Part shown: one piece after another, positions 16,005-25,258 of the stretch
Layout of the letters: each line of letters begins with the position of its first letter
Numbering within the stretch: position 1 is the first letter of the stretch
Assembly: GCA_016124515.1 (NCBI GenBank)
Contig: WGNN01000141.1
Span: 1-50,111 of the forward strand
Reading direction: 5' to 3'
From: a bacterium
Lineage (GTDB): Bacteria; Bacteroidota; Bacteroidia; CAILMK01; JACPUW01
DNA: 50,111 nt
Made by a program: the position numbers and the translations under genes
Notes under the pieces: generated by a model
What the model was told of the DNA's origin: nothing
Seen by the model: the letters and a program-made list of their open reading frames with translations, nothing else
The model's database searches: none

Positions 16005-18998
16005 TTATATCAAATACCGCAAGCCAAACTGAAATTGTCGAGGCGGTGCGGCATTTTTTATTACAATACTGCTGCCAACCGGCCCTATTTGTATTTGGTT
16101 GCTACGGGTTGCGTTGTTGGCAAAGCCGCTCAGGTTAACGCTATTTAACAAATTGAATACATCTGCTTTAAGCTCCAAATGGTGGCCATTCCTTGATTTA
16201 ATGCGGTATTGAAGGCTCAAATCCAGGGTATTGTTCCAAGGCAATCTATCGCTGTTGCGGCTTGCTCCGGGCCATCGGTCGCTATTGCCCACATAGGCAT
16301 CGCCAAACGAACGACCATCGCCATTGAGGTCGGTGGTGCCAAACAATCCGGCATCGGGAATGCGATTGATGGGCTGACCACTTTGTAGCAGCCAAGCCAC
16401 CGTAAGGCTCAAATTGTTTTTTGGAAATAAGGTCACAAAGGCGTTTAGGTTGTGTCTTCGGTCGTTTAGCGCAGGTCCCCACTCTTCTTTGAAATTGTTG
16501 GCATCCATTGCCCTGAAATTGATGTCTTCGGTATTGTTGCTCAATTTTGAAAGGGTGTAGCTCAGGCGCAAACTGTATTTATCATCCGCGCGGCTTTTGT
16601 TTAGGGTCAGGCTCAGTGCTTTGTAAATTGATTCTCCTGCGGTTTCGGTCATTATAATATTACGTGCCACGCCATAGAGCGGCTGTCCGTTGTCAAGCGC
16701 ATATTGGCCGTTTTCTATAGGAATTGGTCTTGTGGCATCTGCCTCTGCCACGCTTCTCACCTGCACATTTTCGGGATTTACTGTATATGGCGAAGGCGCA
16801 TTCAAATTGCGCAGCCTGAACAAATTGTAGCTGTGGTTGTGTACAGCATCCACATAAAACAACCACTTTTTGCCCAACTGCAATTGGTAGCCCAACATCA
16901 ATTGCACCGAATATGGATTTTGGTAGCCATTGGGATTTAGAATTCGCATTTCGTTGCTGAAAACCGTATTGCGTTGCGCTTGCAAATCGCTGTTTTGGGC
17001 GGTGGGACCTTGCAAATAATTCGCCTGGCTGACGGCTTTTAAGTTGCCTTCGCTCAGCACTTGGTCTATGTTGGTCGTTTTGGGCAAAATTCCTTCGTCG
17101 ATGAGTATTTGCAGCTGCCGCCTGAAACCGTCGCCGGTTGAGCTGAACTGCATGGCATCGCTGTAAACGGAGTAGAGAATTTTCTCATAAAATATGCCCG
17201 CTCCACCACGCAAGGCCGATTTGGTATTGAGTTTATAATTGAAGCTGAAACGCGGTGCCACATTGTTGTAGTCGCCTTTTGAGCTACCGCCTTTCGACAG
17301 GTTGTCGTAGTCGTAGCGCAGGCCAAAATTTAAGCTGAGCTTTGAAATGGGTTTCCACTCATCTTCTATGTAGGCACTGTATATATTTTGGCGCTTTGCA
17401 AATGCCGCCGGGCGCAGCTCTACCGAATAATTGAGCACTTGCACATCCTGTGGAATATCGTAAATTGACAAGGAAGCCTCGGGCTGTGATGCACGCAGGT
17501 TTTGCAACTGATGGCTGTCTAGTTTTACCAAATACGAGCCGTTTGGATTGCCCCCACCATAAAGCCTGAAACCTGAGCTTTTTAATTCCAAACCAGCTTT
17601 TATCAAGTGTTTTCGGCTGGTAATGCTTATTTTTTCTTGCAATTGGTGGGTCCTTTCAAATTCGTTGAAAACAAAACCCGGATTGCCCAAAAAGGCAATG
17701 GTTTGTTCTTGCGATCCCCACACGGTCACGTCGGGTTGCTTATTGTTGCTTGGCCGGGCATAGTTCCAATTGAATCCGGCAAACTGGTAATTGCTTTGCC
17801 AGCTGAACCACTTGCCAAAGTACTCGTTTTTGGTGGCCAAGGCAAACGAATTGCGCAGTTGTGTGCTTGCTGCCGATGAAAAAGTAACACCACCATCCAA
17901 ACCGCCTCCCTGCCTGTCAATACTTATTTTGCCCATATTGGCGCGCAGTGAACTGTGCCATTTATTGTTCCAAAACTGGTCGAGCCTTATGGATGAATAA
18001 TTGAATTTATTGTGCCCCCTAACTGCGATATTTATGCCCAATTCAGGCACGTACAAATGGTTGTCTTTTGTGTCAAAAGTTTGCTCGGAATTGATGTAGT
18101 AATAGGTTTTGTTGGCTTTAATGGCACCGCCTATGCCAAAACCAAATTGCTGTCTGCTGAAACCACTTTTCACTTCATTGCCCGACAAATCGCGCTGTGC
18201 ATAAGGCGATTGGGCATCTACTACCGCGCCGGGACGTGTGAGGTAATACACTTCGCCTTGGGTTTTGTTTCCGCCCATTTTAGTGCTCAGGTTTACTATG
18301 CCATTGGCCGTGAGTCCGAATTCGGTTGAATAATTATTGGTAAGCACATCAATAGAGCGCGTAAAACCCTGCGGATTGTTGAAACGCATACCGCCTAGGA
18401 AATTCTCGTTGTTGTCAAATCCATCAATCAGGTAGTTGGTAAACAGCGAGTTGGCTCCGTTGATGGCTACATTAGGCGCTTCGGGATAAAAGCCCGTGGC
18501 CTGACTCACATTGGGCAGTCGGTAGAGCGCGCGGGTCATATCGCGGCCTTCAACGGGTAGCAATTGAATTTCGGTGGCCGACAATTCACTTCCCACGCTG
18601 GCATTATTTGCATTGATGGTAGCAACCGAATATTTATCGGCTACGGCGGCTACTTCGGGCAGTGCATTTATTTTTTGCCAAACGCTGAGTGTGGCCGATT
18701 TGCTTTCAACTGAATTTACTTCTAATACCGCAGTATCGCGTGTAGCGATGAGGGCCGACGGGGCGCTATAGGCCAAATATGTTCCGGCGGTGGCTATTTG
18801 AAAAATGCACCATCCGCTGCTGTCGCTTACACGGGTTTGCTGGTAGCCGGTGGTTTTGTTTTGCAACACAACCGGCACAGCACCAAGTGGTATTCCGCTT
18901 TTCTGTTGCACCACCTGAATGCCAACAGTTTGCTGGGCAAAAAGTACTGCCGGCAATAGTAAAGGGAATAGAATGAATAAAACAAGCTTTTTGAACAT
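16005..18998 (-). CDS. Oar-like TonB-dependent outer-membrane receptor
   Basis: With the ATG at 18998 the protein is 997 residues: a signal peptide (MFKKLVLFILFPLLLPAVLFAQ), a carboxypeptidase-regulatory-like beta domain (about 25-110), a plug domain (VEGRDMTRALYRLPNVSQA and AINGANSLFTNYLIDGFDNN) and a C-terminal barrel ending in FGLRYLI. The plug wording (ILPVEGRD-like, LIDGFDNNENF) and length put it in the Oar/RagA-like group of receptors without a paired SusD gene; none is nearby. An upstream in-frame ATG at 19067 overlaps the preceding stop, but the 18998 ATG has GGAGG directly before it and starts the signal peptide. The imported substrate is unknown. Confidence 0.88.
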   Translation of the reverse strand: MFKKLVLFILFPLLLPAVLFAQQTVGIQVVQQKSGIPLGAVPVVLQNKTTGYQQTRVSDSSGWCIFQIATAGTYLAYSAPSALIATRDTAVLEVNSVESKSATLSVWQKINALPEVAAVADKYSVATINANNASVGSELSATEIQLLPVEGRDMTRALYRLPNVSQATGFYPEAPNVAINGANSLFTNYLIDGFDNNENFLGGMRFNNPQGFTRSIDVLTNNYSTEFGLTANGIVNLSTKMGGNKTQGEVYYLTRPGAVVDAQSPYAQRDLSGNEVKSGFSRQQFGFGIGGAIKANKTYYYINSEQTFDTKDNHLYVPELGINIAVRGHNKFNYSSIRLDQFWNNKWHSSLRANMGKISIDRQGGGLDGGVTFSSAASTQLRNSFALATKNEYFGKWFSWQSNYQFAGFNWNYARPSNNKQPDVTVWGSQEQTIAFLGNPGFVFNEFERTHQLQEKISITSRKHLIKAGLELKSSGFRLYGGGNPNGSYLVKLDSHQLQNLRASQPEASLSIYDIPQDVQVLNYSVELRPAAFAKRQNIYSAYIEDEWKPISKLSLNFGLRYDYDNLSKGGSSKGDYNNVAPRFSFNYKLNTKSALRGGAGIFYEKILYSVYSDAMQFSSTGDGFRRQLQILIDEGILPKTTNIDQVLSEGNLKAVSQANYLQGPTAQNSDLQAQRNTVFSNEMRILNPNGYQNPYSVQLMLGYQLQLGKKWLFYVDAVHNHSYNLFRLRNLNAPSPYTVNPENVQVRSVAEADATRPIPIENGQYALDNGQPLYGVARNIIMTETAGESIYKALSLTLNKSRADDKYSLRLSYTLSKLSNNTEDINFRAMDANNFKEEWGPALNDRRHNLNAFVTLFPKNNLSLTVAWLLQSGQPINRIPDAGLFGTTDLNGDGRSFGDAYVGNSDRWPGASRNSDRLPWNNTLDLSLQYRIKSRNGHHLELKADVFNLLNSVNLSGFANNATRSNQIQIGPVGSSIVIKNAAPPRQFQFGLRYLI

Positions 18999-19066
18999 AC
19001 CTCCGCAAATAATCTGGGCTAATACAAAGAAGACTTTTAAATAATTCAAAAAAAAAAGGGGAACCA

Positions 19067-19771
19067 TTACCTGAGCGATAGCCTTGCCAGGTAGCTGCTG
19101 TCTTTTTGCATGTAGAGCACATCAAACTCAAAACCCGCCTCGGTGGCATATTGCTCAAAGGTTTTGTGGTCAAGGTAAAGCCAATGAAACCATTTGCTCC
19201 GCTCGTTTTCATACACAAATTGAAAATCAACTTCGCCTAGATAATCTTTGTGAAAACCCAGTTGTTCATCAGAATCTAGGTCAACAAAAAGGTGGAACAG
19301 GTCTGAGGAATCGGCCAACACGATACCGCCGGGCAACAACATGGATTTGAGATGTTGCAAAAATTGCAGAAGGTTTTTGAGCTTTCCACACAAGCCAATG
19401 CCATTCATCATCATCAAAATGGTGTCATATTTACCCTCGTGTTTCTCAATGGATTGTTTAAAGGCGTTTTTGATACCACGCAGCTTCATGGTTTGCACGC
19501 AGCCCGCCGAAGTATCAATGGCCGTAACGTCAAAGCCTTTTTGTTGAAGCCAAAGCGAATGGCTACCGCTGCCCGCTCCTGCATCAAGTATTTTTCCGCA
19601 GCAAAGTGCGAGTGCTTTTTGCTCTTGCACAGGCATTTCGGTAAAAGACCGCAAGAAATAGGAAGCCTTATATACATCGGGGCTGAAATCTTTTGACAAA
19701 ACCTGAATCAACTGCTCCTCTCCTGTTTCAAAATACCTTAATAAGGCCTTTCCCAACGGATCTCTCTCCAC
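19067..19771 (-). CDS. Class I SAM-dependent methyltransferase
   Basis: A 234-residue cytoplasmic protein with a Rossmann methyltransferase core: motif I ILDAGAGSGSHSLWL (about residues 61-75), the acidic end of strand two (VTAIDTS), and motif IV region YDTILMMMNGIGL. The substrate is not evident. The start is GTG at 19771 (VERDPLGKALLRYF); an in-frame stop lies about 14 codons upstream and no ATG is available, so GTG is the best start. The gene stop is 66 bases upstream of the receptor's start, so both are probably on one transcript, but a functional link is not obvious. Confidence 0.82.
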   Translation of the reverse strand: MERDPLGKALLRYFETGEEQLIQVLSKDFSPDVYKASYFLRSFTEMPVQEQKALALCCGKILDAGAGSGSHSLWLQQKGFDVTAIDTSAGCVQTMKLRGIKNAFKQSIEKHEGKYDTILMMMNGIGLCGKLKNLLQFLQHLKSMLLPGGIVLADSSDLFHLFVDLDSDEQLGFHKDYLGEVDFQFVYENERSKWFHWLYLDHKTFEQYATEAGFEFDVLYMQKDSSYLARLSLR

Positions 19772-19996
19772 ATCAATCGCTTTAAAAAAGGCGCAAATAA
19801 CTTATAAAACCGCAGTTGTGAAAACGCGACTAACAATCTTTATCATTTTTGCTGAACATCGGCTCCACTTATTTGTCAAGTATTTTACCATACAAAACAG
19901 TGCATTGGGTGATTGATTGCTCAATCTGACATAAAAATGGCACTTAAGTAAGGCAGATTTTTAATTTTCGCAGCATCATTAATTACAACACACTAT

Positions 19997-20803
19997 ATGA
20001 TTTTTACAAAAGAAGAATTGATTGAACTTACAAAAATCTATGGCTACAAATTGGTTGTGGCCATAATAATACTCATTGTAGGTTTTTGGCTGGCCAAAAT
20101 GGTAACCAAAGGCGTGAAAAAATTGATAGAAAAACGTGGCTTGGCTCCTGAGCTGAAAGGCTTTTTGGGAAGTGTGGTAAGCATTGGATTGAAAGCCGCG
20201 GTGGTAATAACTGCGCTGAGCAACCTTGGAGTAGAAATGACCTCTTTTGTTGCCTTGATTGGTGCCGCAGGTTTGGCCGTGGGAATGGCATTGAGTGGCA
20301 CCTTGCAAAATTTTGCAGGTGGTGTTATGATTTTGATTTTCAAGCCATTTAAAGTGGGCGACTATGTAGAAATGCAGGGGCATGCCGGCACGGTGCGCGA
20401 AATACAGATTTTTCATACCGTATTGATGACGCCCGACAACCGCAAAATCATTATTCCGAATGCGCCGGTTTCAACCGGTTCCATGACCAATTACTCAGCT
20501 GAAGCCACAAGGCGGGTTGATTTTGTTTTTGGCATTGGCTACGACGATGATATAGACGAAGCAAAAAAGATATTGAATGAATTGATAGCTGCCGACGAAC
20601 GCATTTTGAACGAACCTGCACCTTTTGTTGCCGTAAAAGAGTTGGCCGACAGTTCGGTAAACTTTGTGGTGAGAACCTGGGTAAACGCATCAGACTACTG
20701 GGGCGTGTATTTTGACATGCAGGAAAAGGTGAAAAAGACCTTCGACCAACGCGGCGTGGGCATTCCGTTTCCGCAAATGGATGTACACATGAAGCAGCAG
20801 TAA
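19997..20803 (+). CDS. MscS-family small-conductance mechanosensitive channel
   Basis: A 268-residue inner-membrane protein, close to the E. coli MscS length. Three membrane segments cover about residues 15-35, 60-85 and 88-115; the third has the pore-lining GAAGLAVGMALSGTLQNFAGG pattern of the family. The beta domain follows (FKVGDYVEMQGHAGTV, PNAPVSTGSMTNYS) and the alpha/beta C-terminus ends at the usual place. It opens under membrane tension to release solutes during osmotic downshock. It is transcribed alone with a perfect terminator 30 bases after its stop. Confidence 0.94.
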   Translation: MIFTKEELIELTKIYGYKLVVAIIILIVGFWLAKMVTKGVKKLIEKRGLAPELKGFLGSVVSIGLKAAVVITALSNLGVEMTSFVALIGAAGLAVGMALSGTLQNFAGGVMILIFKPFKVGDYVEMQGHAGTVREIQIFHTVLMTPDNRKIIIPNAPVSTGSMTNYSAEATRRVDFVFGIGYDDDIDEAKKILNELIAADERILNEPAPFVAVKELADSSVNFVVRTWVNASDYWGVYFDMQEKVKKTFDQRGVGIPFPQMDVHMKQQ

Positions 20804-20833
20804 GATTACATTACGTTTAAACTTCGATTAATT

Positions 20834-20858
20834 AAAGCTCCGCAATTTGCGGAGCTTT
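20834..20858 (+). terminator. Terminator of the mscS-like gene
   Basis: A perfect 10-bp stem (AAAGCTCCGC at 20834-20843 with GCGGAGCTTT at 20849-20858), a 5-base loop and a T-rich tail, 31 bases after the stop. Confidence 0.9.
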
Positions 20859-20884
20859 TTATTTTGCGGGCAAAGTATTGCAAC

Positions 20885-21463
20885 GTGTACGAGATAGGTC
20901 AAAAAATACAGGTTCTCCCGCTCAATAAATTCATCTTGCCGGCGCAGGAAACCACGGTTGTTTTGCGCGATAAAAGGCAGTTTGCGGCGGTTGAAGATTG
21001 CTACCTCATGTCTAAAGAGGTGGGTGTGCCATTTTGGTTTCATGGCAAATTCAACGTATTTGGTTGCTCGGTAAAAATTCTGAGTTTTCACAAAAATGAA
21101 CGCATGGGATTTGTGCGCATAAGGGTGCAAGGCAAAGATGTTTTCCGCATTTTGGAATACAGCAAAGCCACCAGCGAAGGTGCCATGGCCGATGCCACTG
21201 TGGCTGCCATTGACCATTTGTCGAAACCGGTACAGAGCACTGAAATAGTAGCGCTTTTTGAAAAAAACTGCAACGCGGTGAGTTTTGTGGACCACCACAA
21301 CATAAGTATGCTAGACATGTTTCAGCAGCTCGATTTGGCTCCCGAATTGTGTTTCTCCATTATATCGGCTGACGAACAGACGGCACGTGAACAACTTTTT
21401 GTAAACGTACTGAAGTTCAAACTCATGCTTCGCCGGCAACGCAAGATTTTCGAATTCAACTGA
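20885..21463 (+). CDS. Stand-alone Lon N-terminal (substrate-binding) domain protein
   Basis: A 192-residue protein whose first ~100 residues match the Lon protease N-domain pattern: IQVLPLNKFILPAQ, KRQFAAVEDC, the strand VFGCSVKILSF and FVRIRVQGKDVFRIL. There is no AAA+ ATPase and no protease domain. A helical C-terminal part follows (ending KLMLRRQRKIFEFN). Such proteins occur in many bacteria and are of unknown function; they may bind protein substrates or modulate proteolysis. The start is uncertain: GTG at 20885 leaves a 5' UTR behind the TATTTTGC box near 20859, while TTG at 20864 would sit inside that box. Its stop is one base from the convergent stop of the RfbD-like gene. Confidence 0.75.
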   Translation: MYEIGQKIQVLPLNKFILPAQETTVVLRDKRQFAAVEDCYLMSKEVGVPFWFHGKFNVFGCSVKILSFHKNERMGFVRIRVQGKDVFRILEYSKATSEGAMADATVAAIDHLSKPVQSTEIVALFEKNCNAVSFVDHHNISMLDMFQQLDLAPELCFSIISADEQTAREQLFVNVLKFKLMLRRQRKIFEFN

Positions 21464-21464
21464 T

Positions 21465-22331
21465 TTATAGCAAGCTCAGGCAACGCGACAAGGCTTCAGG
21501 CCAAGCTTGGGGCGCCGCTTCAGGAAACTTTTCACAAAAATCATCAAGACCCAACACGCTGTAGGCCGGGCGCTTGGCTTTGGTTTTGTAATCAGCTGTG
21601 GCTATGTCGTTTACCACACAGGGCAATTCTTTCAACTCCATAATTTGTCGGGCAAATTGGGCCCATGAACAGGTACCTGCATTGGTGTAATGGGTTATTA
21701 CGGTACCTTTTGGTTGGTAAGCAGTAGCAATTATGTGTAAAATGGCACTTGCCAAATCGGCGGCATAAGTGGGCGCGCCTATTTGGTCGGCTACCACACC
21801 TATCGACTCTTTTTCGGCACCCAGGCGCAACATGGTTTTCACGAAGTTTTTGCCATAGCTACTGTAAACCCAAGCCGTTCTGATAATGAGTGCCGAAGCA
21901 CCGCTTGCTTTTATGGCTTCCTCACCCAACCATTTTGATTTTCCATACGCGCCAATAGGGTCGCAACTATCAGATGGTTTGTATGGATGCTGCGCCTTGC
22001 CATTAAACACGTAATCGGTACTGATGTGGATGAGCGTAATGTGCAATTGATGGCAAATTTTGGCCAAATGCGCTACCGCTTGGTGGTTTACCCAATCGGC
22101 TTTTTCAGGTTCATCTTCAGCCTGATCTACAGCTGTATAGGCCGCGCAATTGACAAAATAGGCCGGTTTGTGCGTTTTGAGAAAAGCTTCAAGACCTTCA
22201 AAATCAGTAATATCAAGCGTTTGACGGTTGTGTACTGAAACATCTAATTGCGGGAATGAATGCCGGCATGCGGCAATTTCGGAACCCAACTGCCCGCTGC
22301 CGCCACTTACTATCACCTTTGTGCTACTCAT
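21465..22331 (-). CDS. rfbD: RfbD/RmlD-type dTDP-4-dehydrorhamnose reductase
   Basis: A 288-residue SDR-fold enzyme of usual family length. It has the nucleotide-binding GGSGQLGSE (about residues 10-18), NCAAYTAVDQAEDEP, ISTDYVFNG, the YGKSK catalytic pair and RTAWVYSSYGKNFVKTML, all typical of RmlD. It carries out the last step of dTDP-L-rhamnose synthesis: NADPH reduction of the 4-keto sugar. No rfbA, rfbB or rfbC is next to it, so the rest of the pathway must be elsewhere or the substrate may differ. It ends convergently, one base from the Lon-domain gene. Confidence 0.92.
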   Translation of the reverse strand: MSSTKVIVSGGSGQLGSEIAACRHSFPQLDVSVHNRQTLDITDFEGLEAFLKTHKPAYFVNCAAYTAVDQAEDEPEKADWVNHQAVAHLAKICHQLHITLIHISTDYVFNGKAQHPYKPSDSCDPIGAYGKSKWLGEEAIKASGASALIIRTAWVYSSYGKNFVKTMLRLGAEKESIGVVADQIGAPTYAADLASAILHIIATAYQPKGTVITHYTNAGTCSWAQFARQIMELKELPCVVNDIATADYKTKAKRPAYSVLGLDDFCEKFPEAAPQAWPEALSRCLSLL

Positions 22332-22536
22332 GCAGGCAAAGTTCGGGTAAAAAATGTGGGGATTTGGGCTTAAGCCAGATAGAAAGGGGTAATTGTTTTT
22401 TTTTCTTTTTAGACGGAATTAAGATTGAGAGTTCTATCTAGCTGTGCTATTGGTTATTTTTCTTTCATTTCCACTGACTTTGAATCTTATTATAGATTTT
22501 GCCAATGTAAATGTTCGGTTTGTCCAATTTCTCAAT

Positions 22537-23361
22537 TCAATTACGATTTTTGAGCAAATACCTGCTGCTCATCCAACCGATAAACTTATCAGAGCTAAAC
22601 CTATCGGGAAAAAGGGAATAGCTCAGTGGCAAGTTGTGTTCCATTACCACCAAATACCAAATTCGACCTGTAGTATCGCTTGTTGATGCCAAAACACAAC
22701 CACGCGAACCCTTAGGATAGCTTGCCACTATATTGCCAATATTTGTATATAAAATTCCTTGTTGCACTTCATTATCAATTATTGGTGCACTTCTCAGGTG
22801 ATAGATTTCATTTGTTGTTTCAATTAATTCAACATCAGCCCCATTAGACTTACCAAAAAATGATTCCAATCCCTGCAATACCAAAGAATCACGTGTCATT
22901 GAAGACTCCATCAGGTATTTATTTTCGAGCTTGAAGACAAATTTTTTGTCTGCCACGGTGTAAACTTTAATATGGCTCCAATAGGCATCGCAGCAAGCCG
23001 ATTCATAAATAGTTACGCTATATTCCTTGTAATCAATTACATGACCATTAAAATGCTCAGTTTCAAAACCATTCTCAGATTTTAAAAACAAATAGGTTTC
23101 ATAGCCTTCGCCGCCCCGCCAACCATGAAAAACGTAATCTATTTCATTGTCCTTATTGATATCAAATGCAAGCAATTGCCCATTGAAATGATGGAATTCA
23201 TCAAACAAATCTGCACTATCAATAAATGTTGAGGCAAATAGTTCGGTAAGGTTTTCAGGGCATACGCTACCGAAATTCATGGGTTGCAAAAAACCTTGTG
23301 AAACAGCAGGAAAAGGCACAAATACCAAGGCCGCAAGCAAAACAAACCATTTTAATTTCAT
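22537..23361 (-). CDS. Secreted protein of unknown function
   Basis: With the ATG at 23361 the protein is 274 residues, starting with a signal peptide (MKLKWFVLLAALVFVPFPAVSQ). A further in-frame ATG at 23406 would put 15 polar residues before that signal and was rejected. The mature sequence has a segment typical of proteins reading out field-like beta repeats (DINKDNEIDYVFHGWRGGEG; compare FG-GAP-like DxDxDG), which is only a hint. It stands in a run of minus-strand secreted or membrane genes of unknown function. The 205 bp before it toward rfbD shows nothing. Confidence 0.68.
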   Translation of the reverse strand: MKLKWFVLLAALVFVPFPAVSQGFLQPMNFGSVCPENLTELFASTFIDSADLFDEFHHFNGQLLAFDINKDNEIDYVFHGWRGGEGYETYLFLKSENGFETEHFNGHVIDYKEYSVTIYESACCDAYWSHIKVYTVADKKFVFKLENKYLMESSMTRDSLVLQGLESFFGKSNGADVELIETTNEIYHLRSAPIIDNEVQQGILYTNIGNIVASYPKGSRGCVLASTSDTTGRIWYLVVMEHNLPLSYSLFPDRFSSDKFIGWMSSRYLLKNRN

Positions 23362-23497
23362 ACTAGGCGATTTTGGTTTGGAAGTTAAAACCCAACCCCT
23401 TACCATTCGCCTTTTTCAAAAAATACATTTTTGAAAAGTGCCGAATTAAAGACCAAATAGAACCCCATTGTGCTTCGGTAATTGCTTGGGTTGCTTG

Positions 23498-23893
23498 CTA
23501 AATATGATGCGTGGGTTGCTTCATATTTATTATTAAACGTGCTGAATAGTATGGCGCAACTGTTTTGATGGTGCCACGAAAGGTTTTTAAAATTTTCACG
23601 TGGTCGGTAAGGTAAAAGAGCAACGAATCATCTGAGGTAATCTGAAACCTGAAGTGCGTGTACTGCCAATCGGCTTGTATGCCGGGATATAAATTGCGCT
23701 TTATCACGTACTTGCCTACATAATCGCTTTGGGTTAAGGTGATTTTAGGGGTGTCGTGACGGACAAATTGTATTACAAGCATTACAGTTAAACAGAAAAG
23801 CCAGATAAGCCCGAGTATTTTACCAAAAATTCGCTTGCGCAGAACCGCCCACAGCAACAGCAATAGGCCGTTGATTGGTAGAAATATGAACAT
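23498..23893 (-). CDS. Small membrane protein of unknown function
   Basis: A 131-residue protein with two N-terminal hydrophobic segments (about 1-18 and 27-47) and a beta-rich C-terminal half exposed on one side (QSDYVGKYVIKRNLYPG onward). I do not recognise it. The ATG at 23893 is used; an in-frame TTG at 23902 and open frame before it mean the N-terminus could be several residues longer. The gene lies 68 bases downstream of the stop of the XRE/pentapeptide gene and may share its transcript. Confidence 0.6.
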   Translation of the reverse strand: MFIFLPINGLLLLLWAVLRKRIFGKILGLIWLFCLTVMLVIQFVRHDTPKITLTQSDYVGKYVIKRNLYPGIQADWQYTHFRFQITSDDSLLFYLTDHVKILKTFRGTIKTVAPYYSARLIINMKQPTHHI

Positions 23894-23961
23894 AAAAAAC
23901 AAGTTGAATCCAAATCCCAGTAATCGTATGTTTATCGGTTCATGGCATCAAAACTACCACT

Positions 23962-24879
23962 TCAATCGGTTTTTTCAATCAAAGTAACTCCTGTTAAGTT
24001 GGCCTTGTTGTTCTTTAAAAATGCGTAGGTTATATTGTCCACCTCACAGTTTTCAAACACCACTTTATTGAAGCGTTTGTTGTATTTAAAAAAGGTGTTT
24101 ATTAGTCTGGCGTTTTCAAACTTGACATTATAAAAAGAGCAATGCTCAAAATGGCAGTTTTCCAGTTTTCCTGAAAAAGTACTCTTACTTATATTGGATT
24201 TGTGGAATTTGGTGAAGTTCCACAGTACATCTTGCAAAATGTTACTTTCCAGGTTTGATTCAATCAGTTCGGTGCCTGATAAATCGGCTGACCCGAAGTT
24301 GCATTTCTCAATATTGTTGCGCACAAAACGGGCATCAATAAACGAGCAGGTATCATAGCGGTTGTTTATCAGGTTCGACGATTGAATTTTGCTGTCTCTG
24401 ATATTGGAGCCTGTAAAATCGCAATTTTCGATGTTGTTTCTTGCCAACAACATACCCGAAAGATCTGATTTGATAAACCGGCAGTTTTTGATATTGGAAG
24501 AATTGAATTTTTCCTTCAGGTTTTTCAGTCCCGAAAAATCAGCGTCTTCCCAATTGCCTTGCGACATATCCCAATTCCAATCGAAAAAGCGCTTTGACTT
24601 TGGCCTTGCTTGGGTTTCAGCCATTGTTGTTTCAATTTCAGGTTGTTGCATGGCACTTTCTTCGCCCGGCAAAAAACTATCGGAAAAGTAGTTTAAATCG
24701 ACCCCCAGAATTTCGGCCAGCCGATTGAGTGTAATGATGTCGGGTTGCGATTCGCCCCGCTCCCATTTGCCCACCGCTTGCGGACTTATGGAAATCTGTT
24801 GTGCAAGATTGGCTTGCGATAAGTTGGCTTTTTTGCGTGCATCGGCAATTTTGTTGCCTATGGTTTTTGAATTGAGCAT
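23962..24879 (-). CDS. XRE-family regulator fused to pentapeptide repeats
   Basis: A 305-residue protein. Residues 8-62 are a Cro/C1-type helix-turn-helix (ARKKANLSQANLAQQ, VGKWERGESQPDI, LAEILGVD). After a short linker, residues about 105-295 are pentapeptide-like repeats with the A/N-(D/N)-L/F-x-x pattern (IKNCRFIKSDLSG, NIENCDFTGSNI, NIEKCNFGSADLSGTEL), which fold into a right-handed beta-helix. Pentapeptide proteins can mimic DNA (for example Qnr) or serve as scaffolds; here the helix is joined to a DNA-binding domain, so it may be a sensor or oligomerisation domain of a regulator. About 380 bp of non-coding sequence precedes it and probably contains its promoter. Confidence 0.85.
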   Translation of the reverse strand: MLNSKTIGNKIADARKKANLSQANLAQQISISPQAVGKWERGESQPDIITLNRLAEILGVDLNYFSDSFLPGEESAMQQPEIETTMAETQARPKSKRFFDWNWDMSQGNWEDADFSGLKNLKEKFNSSNIKNCRFIKSDLSGMLLARNNIENCDFTGSNIRDSKIQSSNLINNRYDTCSFIDARFVRNNIEKCNFGSADLSGTELIESNLESNILQDVLWNFTKFHKSNISKSTFSGKLENCHFEHCSFYNVKFENARLINTFFKYNKRFNKVVFENCEVDNITYAFLKNNKANLTGVTLIEKTD

Positions 24880-25258
24880 GGTAATGATGATTAAAATTGT
24901 GGCAGCAAATCTATTTTGTCAGGGCTTTATGCTGCTGCAAACAGGCCGCTACCATTGGTTGTATTTTGGCAACTCTTAGTTGTTTTTGCGCCATTATTGG
25001 TTGTTTTTTGCAGTTGTTGGGTTTTTCCTTGGTTCAATACAATCTTGCGAAATCAAGAGACCAAATATTTCGACTTGCGTATTTTGTCAATCTTATATTT
25101 CTTGATGTTAAGAATACCTGTTACAAGTAAAGTCCAAATTATTCAGGTGCTAAATATAGGAACTTTTAGTACCCGAAATCCAACACCAAACCAATACCAC
25201 CCCAGCCCCGCCTCTTTAGCTTGATAAAAACCACTTACAATTGATTGATTTACAACCT

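Noticed and set aside
24916-25224. 102-codon ORF in the gap upstream of the XRE gene
   Set aside because: Composition and amino acid content are not coding-like, and it has no recognisable domain or ribosome binding site.
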